Numbered from the stretch's first letter, positions 1 to 11,138 are shown. The stretch: DNA of 64,000 bases from Sporichthya polymorpha DSM 43042 (GCF_000384115.1 NZ_KB913029.1:3633057-3697056); one strand, 5' to 3'. Numbers and translations are program-made. The notes: generated by a model not told the origin, from the sequence alone.

Positions 1-942
1 CTGGAGAAGTTCGGCGTCCACTACGACGTCTGGTTCTCGGAGCGGAGCCTGCACGAGTCGGGTCGCGTGGACCGGGCGATCGAGACCCTGCGCGAGCAGG
101 GTCACGTCTACGACCTCGACGGCGCGGTCTGGCTCCGGACCACCGACTTCGGCGACGACAAGGACCGCGTCCTGGTCAAGGCGGACGGGGAGAAGACCTA
201 CTTCGCCGCCGACGCCGCCTACTACCTCGACAAGCGCGGCCGGGGCTTCGACACCTGCATCTACATGCTCGGCGCGGACCACCACGGCTACATCGGACGC
301 CTGCAGGCGCTCGCGGCCTGCGCCGGTGACGACCCGGACACCGCGGTGCTCGTCCTGATCGGGCAGCTGGTCAAGCTGCTGCAGGGCGGCCAGGAACTGA
401 AGATGTCGAAGCGGGCGGGCACGATCGTCACGCTCGACGACCTCGTCGACCTGGTCGGCGTCGACGCGGCGCGGTACACGCTCGCCCGGTCCTCGACCGA
501 CAGCCAGCTGACGATCGACGTCGAGGAGATCACGCGGCAGGCGCCGGAGAACCCGGTCTACTACGTCCAGTACGTGGCCGCGCGGACCTTCCGGGTCGCC
601 GCGAACGCCCGGGACCTCGGCATCGACTGGTCGGCGCCGGAGTCCTTCCGGCCGGAGCTGCTCGCCGACGACCGCGAGGCCCGGTTGCTCGCGGTGCTCG
701 GTGACTTCCCGCGCGTCGTCGCCTCGGCCGCGGAGCTGCGGGAGCCGCACCGGATCGCCCGCTACCTGGAGGAGCTCGCCGGCGTCTACCACCGGTTCTA
801 CGACGGCTGCCGGATCCTGCCCCGCGGGGAGGAAGAGGTCTCCGACCTGCACAAGGCTCGGCTCTGGCTCAACGACGCCACCCGCACGGTGATCTCGAAC
901 GGCCTCGCGATGCTCGGCGTCTCCGCCCCGGAGCGGATGTGA
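1..942 (+). CDS. argS: Arginyl-tRNA synthetase, C-terminal part (5' end outside window)
   Basis: Class I aminoacyl-tRNA synthetase that charges tRNA-Arg in the cytosol. The frame is open from base 1, so only the last 313 residues are present. The KMSKRAG form of the KMSKS ATP-binding signature lies near residue 135 of the visible part, followed by the helical anticodon-binding (DALR) domain. The protein ends LGVSAPERM, a typical ArgS C terminus. lysA starts 4 bases after the stop, so the two are probably co-transcribed; argS-lysA is a classic actinobacterial pairing. Identity is secure; the catalytic HIGH motif lies upstream of the window. Confidence 0.97.
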   Translation: MEKFGVHYDVWFSERSLHESGRVDRAIETLREQGHVYDLDGAVWLRTTDFGDDKDRVLVKADGEKTYFAADAAYYLDKRGRGFDTCIYMLGADHHGYIGRLQALAACAGDDPDTAVLVLIGQLVKLLQGGQELKMSKRAGTIVTLDDLVDLVGVDAARYTLARSSTDSQLTIDVEEITRQAPENPVYYVQYVAARTFRVAANARDLGIDWSAPESFRPELLADDREARLLAVLGDFPRVVASAAELREPHRIARYLEELAGVYHRFYDGCRILPRGEEEVSDLHKARLWLNDATRTVISNGLAMLGVSAPERM

Positions 943-946
943 GCGC

Positions 947-2350
947 ATGAGCCGCTCCGCGCACCCCGCGGGGCCGCGCCACGCCGAGGTCCTGCCCACG
1001 GACGGCGTCGGCTCGGCGCCCGCGGACCTCAACGCCCTCGACCCGCTGGTCTGGCCGCAGAACTTCCGCCGCCGGGACGACGGCGTCTGCACGCTCGCCG
1101 GCCTCGACGTCCGCGACCTCGCGGCCGAGTTCGGCACCCCCGCCTATCTGCTGGACGAGGCTGACTTCCGGTCCCGCGCCCGCGCCTACGCCGACTCCTT
1201 CGCCGGCTCCGACGTTTTCTATGCGGGCAAGGCCTTCCTCTGCAGCGCGGTGGCGCGCTGGGTCGCGGAGGAGGGGCTCGGGCTCGACGTGTGCAGCGCC
1301 GGCGAGCTCGCGATCGCGCTGCGCGCCGGGTTCCCGACCGAGCGCATCGCCTTCCACGGCAACAACAAGTCCAGCGCGGAGCTCGCGACCGCGCTCGACG
1401 CCGGGGTCGGCCGGATCGTCGTCGACTCCTTCGCCGAGATCGTCCGCCTGGCCGACCTCGCCCGCGAGCGTGGCGTCCGCGCCCGGGTGCAGGTCCGGGT
1501 GACGGTCGGCGTCGAGGCGCACACGCACGAGTTCATCGCCACCGCGCACGAGGACCAGAAGTTCGGGTTCTCCCTGGCCGGCGGCGCGGCGGCCGAGGCG
1601 GTCCGGCGCATCCTCATGCTCCCCTCGCTGGAGCTGGTCGGGCTGCACTCGCACATCGGCTCGCAGATCTTCGACACCGACGGCTTCGAGGTCGCGGCCT
1701 CCCGGCTCGTCGGGCTGGCCTCGGCGATCCGGGACGAGCACGGCGTCGAACTGCCCGAGCTCGACCTCGGCGGCGGGCTGGGCATCGCCTACACCTCCGA
1801 CGACGACCCGGCCGATGTCTCCGCGATGGCGAAGTCGCTGGTCGCGATCGTCGAGCGGGCCTGCGCGAGCGCCGGCCTCGCGGTGCCGCGGCTGTCGGTC
1901 GAGCCCGGCCGCGCGATCGCCGGCCCGGGCACCGTGACCCTCTACGAGGTCGGGACCGTCAAGCCGGTCGCGGTCGGCAGCGGGGGAGCGACCCGCGCCT
2001 ACGTCTCCGTCGACGGCGGGATGAGCGACAACATCCGGACCGCGCTCTACGACGCCGCTTACACCGCGGCCCTGGTCTCGCGCGCCTCCGACGCCCCGCC
2101 CGCGCTGTCGCGGCTGGTGGGCAAGCACTGTGAGAGCGGCGACATCGTCGTGCGCGACCTGTACCTGCCGGCCGACATCGCCGCCGGCGACCTCGTCGCG
2201 GTGGCCGCGACCGGGGCCTACTGCCGGTCGATGGCCAGCAACTACAACCTGCTGGGCCGGCCGCCGGTCGTCGCCGTGCGCGACGGCCAGGCCCGCGTGA
2301 TCGTCCGCCGGGAGACCGACGAGGACCTGGCCCGACTGGACGTCGGGTGA
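947..2350 (+). CDS. lysA: Diaminopimelate decarboxylase
   Basis: PLP enzyme that decarboxylates meso-diaminopimelate to L-lysine, the last step of lysine synthesis. The 467-residue protein has the fold III alanine racemase-like barrel. The PLP lysine is Lys95 in FYAGKA. HIGSQ, the phosphate-binding GGGLG loop and EPGRAI follow, and the C-terminal barrel carries the active-site CESGD motif and [12 protein letters not shown]. Length is normal for actinobacteria. The ATG at 947 lies 4 bases after argS. Next come hom, thrC and thrB, so aspartate-family amino acid genes are clustered. Confidence 0.97.
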   Translation: MSRSAHPAGPRHAEVLPTDGVGSAPADLNALDPLVWPQNFRRRDDGVCTLAGLDVRDLAAEFGTPAYLLDEADFRSRARAYADSFAGSDVFYAGKAFLCSAVARWVAEEGLGLDVCSAGELAIALRAGFPTERIAFHGNNKSSAELATALDAGVGRIVVDSFAEIVRLADLARERGVRARVQVRVTVGVEAHTHEFIATAHEDQKFGFSLAGGAAAEAVRRILMLPSLELVGLHSHIGSQIFDTDGFEVAASRLVGLASAIRDEHGVELPELDLGGGLGIAYTSDDDPADVSAMAKSLVAIVERACASAGLAVPRLSVEPGRAIAGPGTVTLYEVGTVKPVAVGSGGATRAYVSVDGGMSDNIRTALYDAAYTAALVSRASDAPPALSRLVGKHCESGDIVVRDLYLPADIAAGDLVAVAATGAYCRSMASNYNLLGRPPVVAVRDGQARVIVRRETDEDLARLDVG

Positions 2351-2426
2351 GCGCGGGCCCGGTGCTCTCCGCATCGGATGGAAGAATCCGCGGTATGAGT
2401 GCGCAACGCCGCAAGGGCGGCCGGTG

Positions 2427-3731
2427 ATGGCCCCGATCCGCGTAGGACTTCTCGGGTGCGGAGTGGTCGGCACCGAGGTGGTCCGGCAGCTCCAGACGCA
2501 GGCCGACGACCTCGCGCAGCGGGTCGGCGCCCCGTTGGAGCTGGTCGGCATCGCCGTCCGCCGCGCGAAGCGCATCCCGGAGAAGGCGGCCGAGCTCGGC
2601 GTCCCCGAGTCGCTGTTCACCACGGACTCCGCCGAGCTGGTCACGCGCGGCTGCGACGTGGTCGTCGAGGTCATCGGCGGCATCGAGCCGGCCCGCTCGC
2701 TGATCCTGTCGGCGATGGAGCACGGCGCGTCCGTGGTCAGCGCCAACAAGGCCCTGCTCGCCGAGGACGGCGCGACGCTGTACGCCGCCGCCGAGAAGCA
2801 CGGCGTGGACCTCTACTACGAGGCCGCGGTCGCCGGCGCGATCCCGCTGCTGCGCCCGCTGCGCGAGTCGATGGTCGGGGATCAGGTCCACCGTGTGCTC
2901 GGCATCGTCAACGGCACCACCAACTTCATCCTGTCGCGGATGCACGAGACCGGCGCCGGCTTCACCGAGGCGCTGGAGGAGGCGAGCGCGCTCGGCTATG
3001 CCGAGGCCGACCCCTCCGCGGACGTCGAGGGTTTCGACGCCGCGGCCAAGGCCGCGATCCTCGCGAGCCTCGCGTTCCACAGCCGGGTCACGGCCGCGGA
3101 CGTGTACCGCGAGGGCATCACCGAGGTCAGCGCCGGCGACGTCGCGAGCGCCCGCGAGATGAACTCGGTCATCAAGCTCCTCGCGATCTGCGAGCTCGCC
3201 CCGGACGGCTCGACGATCGGTGTGCGGGTGCACCCGGCGATGATTCCGCGGTCCCACCCCCTCGCCGGGGTCGGCGACGCATTCAACGCGGTGTTCGTCG
3301 AGGCCGAGGCGGCCGGGCAGGTCATGTTCTACGGCCGCGGTGCCGGTGGCGGCCCGACCGCGAGCGCCGTCCTCGGTGACCTCGTCGCCGTCGCGCGCCA
3401 CAAGGTCGTCGGCGGCCGCGGGCCGGGAGAGTCGGCCTACGCGCAGCTCGCGGTGCGGCCGATGGGCGACACGACCACCCGCTACTACATCTGCCTCGAC
3501 GTGGCGGAGAAGCCGGGCGTGCTGGCGCAGGTCGCCGCCGCGTTCGCCGAGCACAACGTCTCGATCCAGACGGTCCGTCAGCACGGCCACGCCGACGACG
3601 CGACCCTGGTCGTGGTCACCCACCGCGCCCCGGACTCGGCCCTGGCCGCGACCGTCGCGCACCTGCGGACCATGGACGCCGTCCGGGCGGTCGCCAGCGT
3701 GATGCGGGTCGAAGGAGACTTGGAATCGTGA
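2427..3731 (+). CDS. hom: Homoserine dehydrogenase
   Basis: Reduces aspartate semialdehyde to homoserine with NAD(P)H, the branch point to threonine and methionine. The 434-residue protein has an N-terminal Rossmann domain (GLLGCGVVG), the SANKALLA and [10 protein letters not shown] segments, the catalytic-domain signature [11 protein letters not shown], and a C-terminal ACT domain (about residues 355-430) expected to give threonine feedback control. The ATG at 2427 sits 6 bases after an AAGGGCGG ribosome site; a GTG one codon upstream (2424) is the alternative. About 75 bases separate it from lysA. thrC begins 7 bases after the stop. Confidence 0.96.
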   Translation: MAPIRVGLLGCGVVGTEVVRQLQTQADDLAQRVGAPLELVGIAVRRAKRIPEKAAELGVPESLFTTDSAELVTRGCDVVVEVIGGIEPARSLILSAMEHGASVVSANKALLAEDGATLYAAAEKHGVDLYYEAAVAGAIPLLRPLRESMVGDQVHRVLGIVNGTTNFILSRMHETGAGFTEALEEASALGYAEADPSADVEGFDAAAKAAILASLAFHSRVTAADVYREGITEVSAGDVASAREMNSVIKLLAICELAPDGSTIGVRVHPAMIPRSHPLAGVGDAFNAVFVEAEAAGQVMFYGRGAGGGPTASAVLGDLVAVARHKVVGGRGPGESAYAQLAVRPMGDTTTRYYICLDVAEKPGVLAQVAAAFAEHNVSIQTVRQHGHADDATLVVVTHRAPDSALAATVAHLRTMDAVRAVASVMRVEGDLES

Positions 3732-3738
3732 GAGCGTC

Positions 3739-4824
3739 GTGAGCACCGACTCGATCCGTGGGGCCATGACCCACCAGTGGCGCGGGGTCATCACCGAGTA
3801 CCGCGACCGGATGCCGGTCACCGACGCGACCCCGATCGTCACGTTGCGGGAGGGCGGCACGCCGCTCGTGCCCGCGCCGGTGCTGTCCGAGATGACGGGC
3901 TGCGAGGTCCACCTCAAGGTCGAGGGCGCGAACCCGACCGGGTCCTTCAAGGACCGCGGCATGACGATGGCGATCTCGAAGGCCGCGGAGGAGGGCGCGA
4001 AGGCGGTCATCTGCGCCTCGACCGGCAACACCAGCGCGAGCGCCGCCGCCTACGCGGTGCGCGCCGGCATGGTCTGCGCCGTCCTCGTCCCGCAGGGCAA
4101 GATCGCGCTCGGCAAGATGAGCCAGGCGCTTGTCCACGGCTCGCGGATCCTGCAGGTCGACGGCAACTTCGACGACTGCCTCACCCTCGCCCGCGACCTC
4201 TCCGAGCACTACCCGGTCGCGCTGGTGAACTCGGTGAACCCGTTCCGGCTCGAGGGTCAGAAGAGCGCCGCCTTCGAGATCGTCGACGCCCTCGGTGACG
4301 CCCCCGACGTGCACATGCTGCCGGTCGGCAACGCCGGGAACATCACCGCGTACTGGAAGGGCTACACCGAGTACGAGGCGGACGGGCCGGCCACCCGACG
4401 CCCGCGGATGCTCGGCTTCCAGGCCGCCGGCGCGGCTCCGTTGGTGACCGGTGAGGTCGTCAAGCAGCCGCAGACGATCGCGACGGCGATCCGTATCGGC
4501 AACCCCGCCTCCTGGGACTCGGCCCTGGCCGCGCGCGACGAGTCCGGCGGCCGCATCGAGGCAGTGACGGACCGTCAGATCCTGGCGGCGTACCGGCTGC
4601 TCGCCTCGCGCGAGGGCGTCTTCGTCGAGCCGGCCTCCGCGGCCAGCGTCGCGGGTCTGCTCATGGCGCGCGAGAACGACTGGCTGCCTGCCGGTCAGCA
4701 GGTCGTCTGCACGGTCACCGGCAACGGGTTGAAGGACCCGGAGTGGGCGATCGCGGGCGCACCCGCACCGGTCACCGTGCCGATCGACGCCGCGGCGGCG
4801 GCCGAGAAGCTCGGTCTGGCCTGA
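3739..4824 (+). CDS. thrC: Threonine synthase
   Basis: PLP-dependent enzyme converting O-phosphohomoserine to threonine. The PLP lysine is Lys71 in PTGSFKDRG. Other fold type II landmarks are [15 protein letters not shown], the phosphate cradle GNAGNI and the C-terminal [10 protein letters not shown]. At 361 residues it is the short, plant/actinobacterial-like class. The GTG start at 3739 gives an N-terminal extension. The ATG at 3766, giving MTHQWRGVI, fits the family N terminus better, but neither start has a strong ribosome site at normal spacing. It lies in the hom-thrC-thrB run and is probably translationally coupled to its neighbours. Confidence 0.95.
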   Translation: MSTDSIRGAMTHQWRGVITEYRDRMPVTDATPIVTLREGGTPLVPAPVLSEMTGCEVHLKVEGANPTGSFKDRGMTMAISKAAEEGAKAVICASTGNTSASAAAYAVRAGMVCAVLVPQGKIALGKMSQALVHGSRILQVDGNFDDCLTLARDLSEHYPVALVNSVNPFRLEGQKSAAFEIVDALGDAPDVHMLPVGNAGNITAYWKGYTEYEADGPATRRPRMLGFQAAGAAPLVTGEVVKQPQTIATAIRIGNPASWDSALAARDESGGRIEAVTDRQILAAYRLLASREGVFVEPASAASVAGLLMARENDWLPAGQQVVCTVTGNGLKDPEWAIAGAPAPVTVPIDAAAAAEKLGLA

Positions 4825-4825
4825 C

Positions 4826-5746
4826 TTGTCGCAGCAACTCTCGCCGCCGACCTACCGCTCCGAGGCCGTCCGCGTCCGGGTCCCGGCCAGCAGTGCGAAC
4901 CTGGGCCCCGGCTTCGACTGCTTCGGCCTGGCGCTGACGTTGCACGACGTCGTCGAGGCGCAGGTCCAGCCGGAGGGCCTCGCGCTCTCCGTGGAGGGCG
5001 AAGGCGCGCACACCGTCAACCGCGACGGCCGGCATCTCGTCGTGCGCTCCATGAACGAGTGCTTCGCGCGGCTCGGCGGGCCGCCGCCGGGACTGCGCGT
5101 CGCGTGCCGCAACGCGATTCCGCACGGTCGGGGCATGGGCTCGAGCTCCGCGGCGATCGTCGCCGGCGTCGTCGCGGCCCGCGCGCTCTGCGTCGACGGG
5201 GAGCAGCGCATGGACGACGCGGCCCTGCTCCGCCTCGCCACCGAACTCGAGGGTCATCCGGACAACGTCGCGGCCGCGCTCGCGGGCGGGTTCACTCTCG
5301 CGTGGACCGAGGCGGACGGGCCCCACCTGATCCGGCTCGAGGCGTCGCCCGAGGTGTCGCCGGTCGTCTTCGTTCCGTCGACGGAGCTGTCGACACGCAA
5401 GGCGCGCGGGCTGCTGCCGCGCACGGTGCCGCACGCCGACGCCGCGGCCAACGCGGGCCGCGCTGCGCTGCTCGTCGAGGCACTCACGCGCAATCCCGAG
5501 CTTCTCCTGGTCGCCACCGAGGACCGCCTGCACCAGAACTACCGCGGGCCCGCGATGCCGGCGAGCCTCGAACTGATCCAGCGTCTGCGGGCGGACGGGG
5601 TGCCCGCGACGGTGTCCGGAGCCGGGCCCAGCGTGCTCGCTCTCGCGACCCGCGACACCGTCGAGAAGGTGGCCGGACTGGCGGGGGAGGGCTGGCGTGT
5701 CCATCGCCTGTCCGTCGACCCTGCCGGAGCCACCGTGTTATCGTGA
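4826..5746 (+). CDS. thrB: Homoserine kinase
   Basis: GHMP-family kinase that phosphorylates homoserine for threonine synthase. The N-terminal PASSANLGPGFDCFG segment, the ATP-binding glycine/serine loop GRGMGSSSAAIVAG (about residues 97-110) and the C-terminal motif SGAGPSVLAL are all present; 306 residues is the usual length. The start is a TTG one base after the thrC stop, chosen because no ATG or GTG occurs before the conserved N-terminal motif. This suggests translation coupled to thrC. The next gene, rho, is 189 bases downstream with its own leader. Confidence 0.95.
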   Translation: MSQQLSPPTYRSEAVRVRVPASSANLGPGFDCFGLALTLHDVVEAQVQPEGLALSVEGEGAHTVNRDGRHLVVRSMNECFARLGGPPPGLRVACRNAIPHGRGMGSSSAAIVAGVVAARALCVDGEQRMDDAALLRLATELEGHPDNVAAALAGGFTLAWTEADGPHLIRLEASPEVSPVVFVPSTELSTRKARGLLPRTVPHADAAANAGRAALLVEALTRNPELLLVATEDRLHQNYRGPAMPASLELIQRLRADGVPATVSGAGPSVLALATRDTVEKVAGLAGEGWRVHRLSVDPAGATVLS

Positions 5747-5935
5747 GCCCGCACCTAGGCGCGCCGGAATCTGTGGCGCTTGCCGTGTCGAATCTCCGGG
5801 TGAAGATCCTCCCGAAGCGTGCGCTGGTCCGCCGAGTTCCTGCCTGACATCGGATCCCCCGGCGCCGTGGTGCGTTCCGTCAGTTACCGACCTGCCACGT
5901 CCTGTGCGACGTGAGGTCCGGAAGGACACGACCCA

Positions 5936-7954
5936 GTGACAGAAACCACAGAACTCGCTTCCTCGACGCCGGAGTCGTCGGGGAACGGCGGCGGAACGAC
6001 CCGCCGGCGCCGTGGCGAGGGCCTGAACGGCATGGTGCTCTCCGAGCTGCAGGCCATGGCCGCGGGCATGGGCATCACCGGCACCGGCCGGATGCGCAAG
6101 AGCCAGCTCATCGAGGCGATCACCGCGGGCCGCGCCGGTGGTGGGGCCACGGCCCCCGCGGACGCGTCGGCGAGCAAGCCGGAGAGCAAATCCGAGAGCA
6201 AGGCCGAGAGCAAGCCGGAGAGCACGAGCGAGGCGCCCGCGCGGACCTCGCGCCGGGCCCAGCGCCCCGCGGCCGCGCCCGCCGACGAGGCCGCCGACAC
6301 CCGTTCGGGTGAATCCGCGGCCGCGGCCGCGGCTGCCGCCGACTCCGACGCCGACTCCGGTGCGGACAGCGGCACCGACACGCGCGACCGCGGCGAGCGC
6401 CGCGAGCGTCAGCGCGACCGGCAGCGCAACCGCAACGACCGCGCCGACGGCTCGGGCCCGAACAACCGCGACGGCGGCCGGGGTCCGCGCGAGGACCGCG
6501 CCCCCCGCGAGGACCGCGCCCCCCGCGACGACCGGGGTCCGCGCGACGACCGGGGTCCCCGCGACGACCGGGGTCCGCGGGACGACCGGGGCCCGCGCGA
6601 CGACCGGGGCCCGCGCGAGGACCGCATGCGGGACGACCGCGGCCTGCGGGACCAGCGCGACCGGGACAACGGTCCGCGTGACGACGACGATGACGACGGC
6701 GAGGGCGGCGGTCGCCGTCGGCGCCGCGGACGGTACCGGGACCGCCAGCGTGGCGGCCGGACCCGGGGCCCGGGCGGCTACGAGCCGGGTGACATCGAGA
6801 TCAGCGAGGACGACGTCCTCATCCCCGTTGCCGGGATCCTCGACATCCTCGACAACTACGCCTTCGTCCGGACCAGCGGCTACCTGCCCGGGCCGAACGA
6901 CGTGTACGTCTCGCTCGCCCAGGTCCGCAAGTACGGCCTGCGCAAGGGCGACGCGATCACCGGCGCGGTGCGCCAGCCCCGGGACGGGGAGCGGCGCGAG
7001 AAGTTCAACGCGCTGGTCCGGCTCGACACCGTCAACGGCATGGAGCCCGACGCCGCGCGCGAGCGCGTCGAGTTCGGCAAGCTCACGCCGCTGTACCCGC
7101 AGGAGCGTCTGCGCCTGGAGCACGACGTCACCTCGATGACCACCCGCGTCATCGACCTCGTCGCGCCGATCGGCAAGGGCCAGCGCGGCCTCATCGTCTC
7201 CCCGCCCAAGGCCGGCAAGACGATGGTGCTGCAGGCGATCGCCAACGCGATCACCCGCAACAACCCCGAGTGCCACCTCATGGTCGTCCTCGTCGACGAG
7301 CGGCCCGAGGAGGTCACCGACATGCAGCGGTCGGTGAAGGGTGAGGTCATCGCCTCGACCTTCGACCGCCCCGCCGAGGACCACACGACGGTCGCGGAGC
7401 TCTCGATCGAGCGCGCCAAGCGCCTGGTCGAGCTCGGCCACGACGTCGTCGTCCTGCTCGACTCGATCACCCGCCTCGGCCGCGCGTACAACCTGGCCGC
7501 GCCGGCCTCCGGGCGCATCCTGTCCGGCGGTGTCGACTCGACCGCGCTCTACCCGCCGAAGAAGTTCTTCGGCGCCGCGCGCAACATCGAGAACGGCGGC
7601 TCCCTGACGATCCTCGCCACGGCCCTGGTCGAGACCGGGTCCCGCATGGACGAGGTGATCTTCGAGGAGTTCAAGGGCACCGGGAACATGGAGCTCAAGC
7701 TCGACCGCAAGCTCGCGGACAAGCGGATCTTCCCGGCGGTGGACGTGGACGCGTCCGGCACCCGCAAGGAAGAGATCCTGATGAGCAAGGACGAGCTCCA
7801 GATCGTCTGGAAGCTCCGTCGTGTGCTCGCCGCCCTGGACGACCAGCAGGCCATCGAGCTGTTGCTCGAGCGCCTGCGGAAGACCAAGTCGAACATCGAG
7901 TTCCTCATGCAGGTCCAGAAGACGACCCCGGGCGAGGAGGAGGGGGAGGAGTAG
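5936..7954 (+). CDS. rho: Transcription termination factor Rho, with Arg/Asp-rich insertion
   Basis: Hexameric RNA helicase/translocase that ends transcription. Order in the 672-residue protein: N-terminal Rho_N helix-extension domain ([15 protein letters not shown]), a long low-complexity Ala/Glu/Arg/Asp insertion (about residues 75-285), the cold-shock RNA-binding domain ([13 protein letters not shown]), then the ATPase core with Walker A PPKAGKT (Lys428) and Walker [14 protein letters not shown]. Residues 183-230 are eight tandem hexapeptides of the GPRDDR type, encoded by an 18-base repeat at 6482-6625. Such basic insertions are known in actinobacterial Rho and add RNA contacts. The GTG start follows a GGAAGGA ribosome site. 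A hairpin follows at 7997. Confidence 0.97.
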   Translation: MTETTELASSTPESSGNGGGTTRRRRGEGLNGMVLSELQAMAAGMGITGTGRMRKSQLIEAITAGRAGGGATAPADASASKPESKSESKAESKPESTSEAPARTSRRAQRPAAAPADEAADTRSGESAAAAAAAADSDADSGADSGTDTRDRGERRERQRDRQRNRNDRADGSGPNNRDGGRGPREDRAPREDRAPRDDRGPRDDRGPRDDRGPRDDRGPRDDRGPREDRMRDDRGLRDQRDRDNGPRDDDDDDGEGGGRRRRRGRYRDRQRGGRTRGPGGYEPGDIEISEDDVLIPVAGILDILDNYAFVRTSGYLPGPNDVYVSLAQVRKYGLRKGDAITGAVRQPRDGERREKFNALVRLDTVNGMEPDAARERVEFGKLTPLYPQERLRLEHDVTSMTTRVIDLVAPIGKGQRGLIVSPPKAGKTMVLQAIANAITRNNPECHLMVVLVDERPEEVTDMQRSVKGEVIASTFDRPAEDHTTVAELSIERAKRLVELGHDVVVLLDSITRLGRAYNLAAPASGRILSGGVDSTALYPPKKFFGAARNIENGGSLTILATALVETGSRMDEVIFEEFKGTGNMELKLDRKLADKRIFPAVDVDASGTRKEEILMSKDELQIVWKLRRVLAALDDQQAIELLLERLRKTKSNIEFLMQVQKTTPGEEEGEE

Positions 7955-7996
7955 GGCGCCACCCCGAGACCCCCGAAATCGCCCGGAATGTTCGGA

Positions 7997-8024
7997 GGCG
8001 CACCTGCGTTTGGGCAGGTGCGCC
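7997..8024 (+). terminator. Hairpin downstream of rho
   Basis: An 11-bp perfect stem (GGCGCACCTGC with its complement) closes a 6-base GTTTGG loop, 42 bases past the rho stop. There is no U-tract, as is usual in actinobacteria. It separates rho from rpmE. Confidence 0.7.
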
Positions 8025-8108
8025 AGGACCTGGCAGACTGACCCGGTTCCGGTTCACGCCCCGTGACCAGCGGTGGCGACCCGGAGCCATGAGAATCAGG
8101 AGCGCGTC

Positions 8109-8318
8109 GTGAAGCCCGACATCCACCCGCAGTACGGCAAGACCGAGGTCACCTGTACCTGCGGCGCCACGTTCGTCACCCGCAGCACCGCGAAGAACGG
8201 CATCATCCACGCCGACGTCTGCTCGCAGTGCCACCCCTTCTACACGGGCAAGCAGAAGATCCTCGACACCGGCGGCCGCGTGGCCCGGTTCGAGAAGCGC
8301 TTCGGCAAGAAGAAGTAG
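8109..8318 (+). CDS. rpmE: 50S ribosomal protein L31, zinc-binding form
   Basis: Small ribosomal large-subunit protein (69 residues). It begins [16 protein letters not shown] and carries the four cysteines of the zinc-containing type (CTC near residues 14-16, CSQC near residues 35-38), so it is the C+ paralogue used when zinc is available. The basic tail ends RFGKKK. The GTG at 8109 is chosen over in-frame upstream starts because an AGGAG-like site lies 7 bases before it and the protein then matches the family N terminus. It is flanked by the rho hairpin and its own terminator, so it is probably a separate transcript. Confidence 0.96.
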   Translation: MKPDIHPQYGKTEVTCTCGATFVTRSTAKNGIIHADVCSQCHPFYTGKQKILDTGGRVARFEKRFGKKK

Positions 8319-8325
8319 CTCTCCT

Positions 8326-8364
8326 GACGCCGGCGGGCGACCAATAGGTCGCCTCGCCGGCGTC
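8326..8364 (+). terminator. Hairpin downstream of rpmE
   Basis: An outer 10-bp stem (GACGCCGGCG with its complement) and an inner 5-bp stem (CGACC/GGTCG) close an AATA loop, starting 8 bases past the rpmE stop. It is a strong intrinsic-type hairpin ahead of prfA. Confidence 0.8.
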
Positions 8365-8416
8365 TCTGTGTTCGGGACCATCCCGCTTCAGCAGCGCCGT
8401 TCGGAAGGAGGCCACA

Positions 8417-9481
8417 GTGTTCGAGACCGTGCAGGAGCTGATCGACGAGTACGCCGATCTCGAGAAGAGGCTGGCCGACCCGGCGGTGCACGCGGACGCG
8501 GGAGCGGCGCGCAAGCTCGGCCGCCGGTACGCCGAGCTCGGGCCGATCGTGGCGACGCACCGCGCGTGGGAGCAGATCGGGGACGACCTGGCCGCGGCGA
8601 CCGAGCTCGCCGCCGAGGACGAGTCGTTCAAGGCCGAGATCCCGGAGCTGACCGCGCGGCGTGAGGAGCTGGGGGAGAAGCTGCGGCAGCTGCTGCTGCC
8701 CCGTGACCCCAACGACGGCAAGGACGTCATCCTCGAGGTCAAGGCCGGCGAGGGTGGGCAGGAGTCCGCGCTGTTCGCCGGCGACCTGCTGCGCATGTAC
8801 CTGCGGTACGCCGAGCGGCGCGGCTGGAAGACCGAGATCCTCGACGCCACCGACTCCGACCTCGGCGGTTACAAGGACGTCTCGGTGGCGATCAAGATGC
8901 GCGGGACCGACCCCGAGGGGGTCTGGGACCGGCTGAAGTTCGAGGGCGGCGTGCACCGTGTGCAGCGTGTGCCGGTGACCGAGTCCCAGGGCCGCATCCA
9001 CACCTCCGCCGCCGGCGTGCTCGTGCTCCCTGAGGCCGAGGAGGTCGACGTCGAGGTCAACCTGAACGACCTGCGGGTCGACGTCTTCCGTTCCTCGGGC
9101 CCGGGCGGGCAGAGCGTCAACACCACCGACTCGGCCGTGCGGCTGACGCACATCCCGACGGGCATCGTCGTCTCCTGCCAGAACGAGAAGAGCCAGCTCC
9201 AGAACAAGGAGCAGGCGTTGCGCATCCTGCGCGCCCGGTTGCTGGCCGTCGCTCAGGAGGAGGCCGACAAGGAGGCCGGAGACCTGCGCAAGAGCCAGAT
9301 CCGCACGGTCGACCGCTCGGAGCGGATCCGCACCTACAACTTCCCGGAGAACCGCATCTCCGACCACCGCGTGAACTTCAAGGCCTACAACCTCGACCAG
9401 GTGCTCGACGGTGACCTCGACGCCGTCATCGACGCGGTCATCGCCGGTGACCAGGCCGCGGCCCTCGCCGGTGACGACTGA
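8417..9481 (+). CDS. prfA: Peptide chain release factor 1
   Basis: Class I release factor reading UAA and UAG. The 354-residue protein has the GGQ peptidyl-tRNA hydrolysis motif at residues 230-232 ([14 protein letters not shown]). It carries PVT as the tripeptide anticodon, which is the RF1 form rather than the SPF of RF2. The GTG start follows an AAGGAGG ribosome site. prmC, which methylates the GGQ glutamine, begins inside or just after the 3' end, the usual arrangement. Confidence 0.97.
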   Translation: MFETVQELIDEYADLEKRLADPAVHADAGAARKLGRRYAELGPIVATHRAWEQIGDDLAAATELAAEDESFKAEIPELTARREELGEKLRQLLLPRDPNDGKDVILEVKAGEGGQESALFAGDLLRMYLRYAERRGWKTEILDATDSDLGGYKDVSVAIKMRGTDPEGVWDRLKFEGGVHRVQRVPVTESQGRIHTSAAGVLVLPEAEEVDVEVNLNDLRVDVFRSSGPGGQSVNTTDSAVRLTHIPTGIVVSCQNEKSQLQNKEQALRILRARLLAVAQEEADKEAGDLRKSQIRTVDRSERIRTYNFPENRISDHRVNFKAYNLDQVLDGDLDAVIDAVIAGDQAAALAGDD

Positions 9482-10337
9482 CCCGGTGACGGGGCCGGTG
9501 ACGAGGGAGTCGCTCCGTGCCGCCCTCGCGGCGGCGACCGAGCAGTTGCGTGCGGCCGGGGTGGCGTCACCGCGCACCGATGCGGAGGAACTGGCCGCGC
9601 ACGTGCTCGGTGCCGAACGCCGCGACCTCGTGCGGTTCGACGAGATCGACGCCGGCGCCTACGCGAAGCTGGTCGAGGCCCGGGCCGCGCGCACGCCGCT
9701 GCAGCACCTCACCGGTGTTGCGCACTTCCGTCACGTCAGTCTCGCGGTCGGCCCAGGGGTCTTCGTCCCACGACCCGAGACTGAAGTGATGGTAGGTCAG
9801 ATGATCGATGCAGCAAGATCATTGCCGGCCGGGTCGGTGGCCGTCGACCTGTGCACCGGCTCCGGCGCGATCGCGTTGGCCCTCGCGACGGAGGTTCCCG
9901 GCCTGACCGTGCACGCCGTCGAACTTGATCCTGATGCCCTTGCCTGGGCGCGGCGAAACCTCGACGGCAGCGGCGTCACGCTGCACGCGGGCGACGCCGC
10001 GGACGCGCTGCCCGAGCTTGACGGGCAGGTCGATCTTGTCGTGTCGAATCCGCCGTACATTCCTTTGGACGCTTGGGAATCCGTCGCCGTCGAGGCCCGT
10101 GACCACGATCCCGCCGCGGCGCTCTGGGGCGGGGACGACGGGCTCGACGTCGTGCGCGCGGTCGAACGCACCGCCGGGCGGTTGCTCCGCACGGGTGGTC
10201 GCGTCGCGGTGGAACACGCCGACGTCCAGGGGGCCGCCGTGGTCGAGGTTTTCGCCCGCACCGGGCGGTGGACGCAGGTGCGCAGTCACCAGGACCTCAC
10301 GGAGCGGGACCGGTTCGTGACCGCCACACGCGCCTGA
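9471..10337 (+). CDS. prmC: Release factor glutamine methyltransferase
   Basis: SAM-dependent N5-methyltransferase that modifies the GGQ glutamine of release factors. The SAM-binding motif [15 protein letters not shown] and the catalytic NPPY motif (VSNPPYIPL) are clear, preceded by the N-terminal helical recognition domain. Start is uncertain: GTG 9471 overlaps prfA by 11 bases, while GTG 9486 or 9498 are alternatives; the last gives [14 protein letters not shown], closest to the usual N terminus. Either way it is coupled to prfA. A promoter-like sequence follows before the next gene. Confidence 0.93.
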   Translation: MTTDPVTGPVTRESLRAALAAATEQLRAAGVASPRTDAEELAAHVLGAERRDLVRFDEIDAGAYAKLVEARAARTPLQHLTGVAHFRHVSLAVGPGVFVPRPETEVMVGQMIDAARSLPAGSVAVDLCTGSGAIALALATEVPGLTVHAVELDPDALAWARRNLDGSGVTLHAGDAADALPELDGQVDLVVSNPPYIPLDAWESVAVEARDHDPAAALWGGDDGLDVVRAVERTAGRLLRTGGRVAVEHADVQGAAVVEVFARTGRWTQVRSHQDLTERDRFVTATRA

Positions 10338-10372
10338 TTCGCCGCAACCGTCACGAATTCGGTCCACCCGCA

Positions 10373-10402
10373 TTGGCAGGCCCCCGTCGGGGGATCTAGC
10401 GT
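10373..10402 (+). promoter_or_regulatory. Candidate vegetative promoter for the YrdC-family gene
   Basis: TTGGCA (10373-10378) and TAGCGT (10397-10402) are separated by 18 bases, a good match to actinobacterial SigA/HrdB promoters. They lie in the 141-base gap after prmC and about 60 bases before the GAGAGG ribosome site of the next gene. Confidence 0.55.
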
Positions 10403-10478
10403 GGCCCCCTGCGCCGCTCACAGCGCCGTGAGCGCAGCGGCCGTTCCGTCCCCGAACCACCAGCGAGAGGTAAGACCC

Positions 10479-11138
10479 TTGCCGCAGTCCTTCGACTGCG
10501 CCGACCCCGATGCGCGGGCGGCGGGTCTCGCCGCTGCCGGTGCGGCTGTCGGAGCCGGTCAGCTCGTCGTCCTCCCCACCGACACCGTCTACGGGATCGG
10601 TGCGGACGCGTTCACCCCGTCGGCCGTCGAGGCGCTCCTGGCCGCGAAGGGCCGCGGCCGCGACATGCCCGTCCCCGTGCTGATCGGCACGATGCGCACG
10701 CTGGACGGGATCGCCGCGCGCCTCTCGGACGCCGCACGCGAGCTCGCCGACGCGTTCTGGCCCGGCGGCCTCACGATCGTGTGCCACCAGCAGCCCTCGC
10801 TGGCGTGGGACCTCGGAGACTCCGCGCAGACCGTGGCGATCCGCATGCCGCTGCACCCGGTCGCGCTCGACCTGCTCAAGGCCACGGGCCCGATGGCGGT
10901 GAGCAGTGCGAACCGCACCGGTTACCCGGCGGCCACTACGGTCGCGCAGGCCCGCGAGCAGCTCGGCGACTCCGTGGAGGTCTACCTCGACGGCGGGCCC
11001 ACCGACGACAATGTGCCGTCCACGATCGTGGACGTGACCGGGAGCCGCCCGCGAATTCTGCGCGCGGGTCACATCAGCGTCGACGACATCCGGTCGGTGG
11101 TCGCCGACGTGGAACTGGCCACGGGCACGGGCGCGTGA
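10479..11138 (+). CDS. L-threonylcarbamoyladenylate synthase (Sua5/YciO/YrdC family)
   Basis: Family enzymes make threonylcarbamoyl-AMP from threonine, bicarbonate and ATP for the t6A37 tRNA modification. The 219-residue protein has the YrdC landmarks VVLPTDTVYGIG, a KGRGRDMPVPVL nucleotide/threonine-site loop, and the later AVSSANRTGYPA segment. The start is a TTG at 10479, with a GAGAGG ribosome site 8 bases upstream; no better ATG or GTG fits. It overlaps the next gene by 4 bases (GTGA). It may be the TsaC/Sua5 enzyme or the YciO-like paralogue of uncertain role; synteny in actinobacteria favours the t6A enzyme. Confidence 0.9.
   Translation: MPQSFDCADPDARAAGLAAAGAAVGAGQLVVLPTDTVYGIGADAFTPSAVEALLAAKGRGRDMPVPVLIGTMRTLDGIAARLSDAARELADAFWPGGLTIVCHQQPSLAWDLGDSAQTVAIRMPLHPVALDLLKATGPMAVSSANRTGYPAATTVAQAREQLGDSVEVYLDGGPTDDNVPSTIVDVTGSRPRILRAGHISVDDIRSVVADVELATGTGA

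Noticed and set aside
1959-4031. Long minus-strand open frames opposite lysA, hom and thrC, and similar ones across the window
   Set aside because: High GC content makes long antisense frames common; they lack starts with ribosome sites and show Arg/Gly/Asp-rich low-complexity composition.
5747-5935. Small gene in the gap between thrB and rho
   Set aside because: Short frames exist, but none has a ribosome site or recognisable product; the region is better read as the rho leader.
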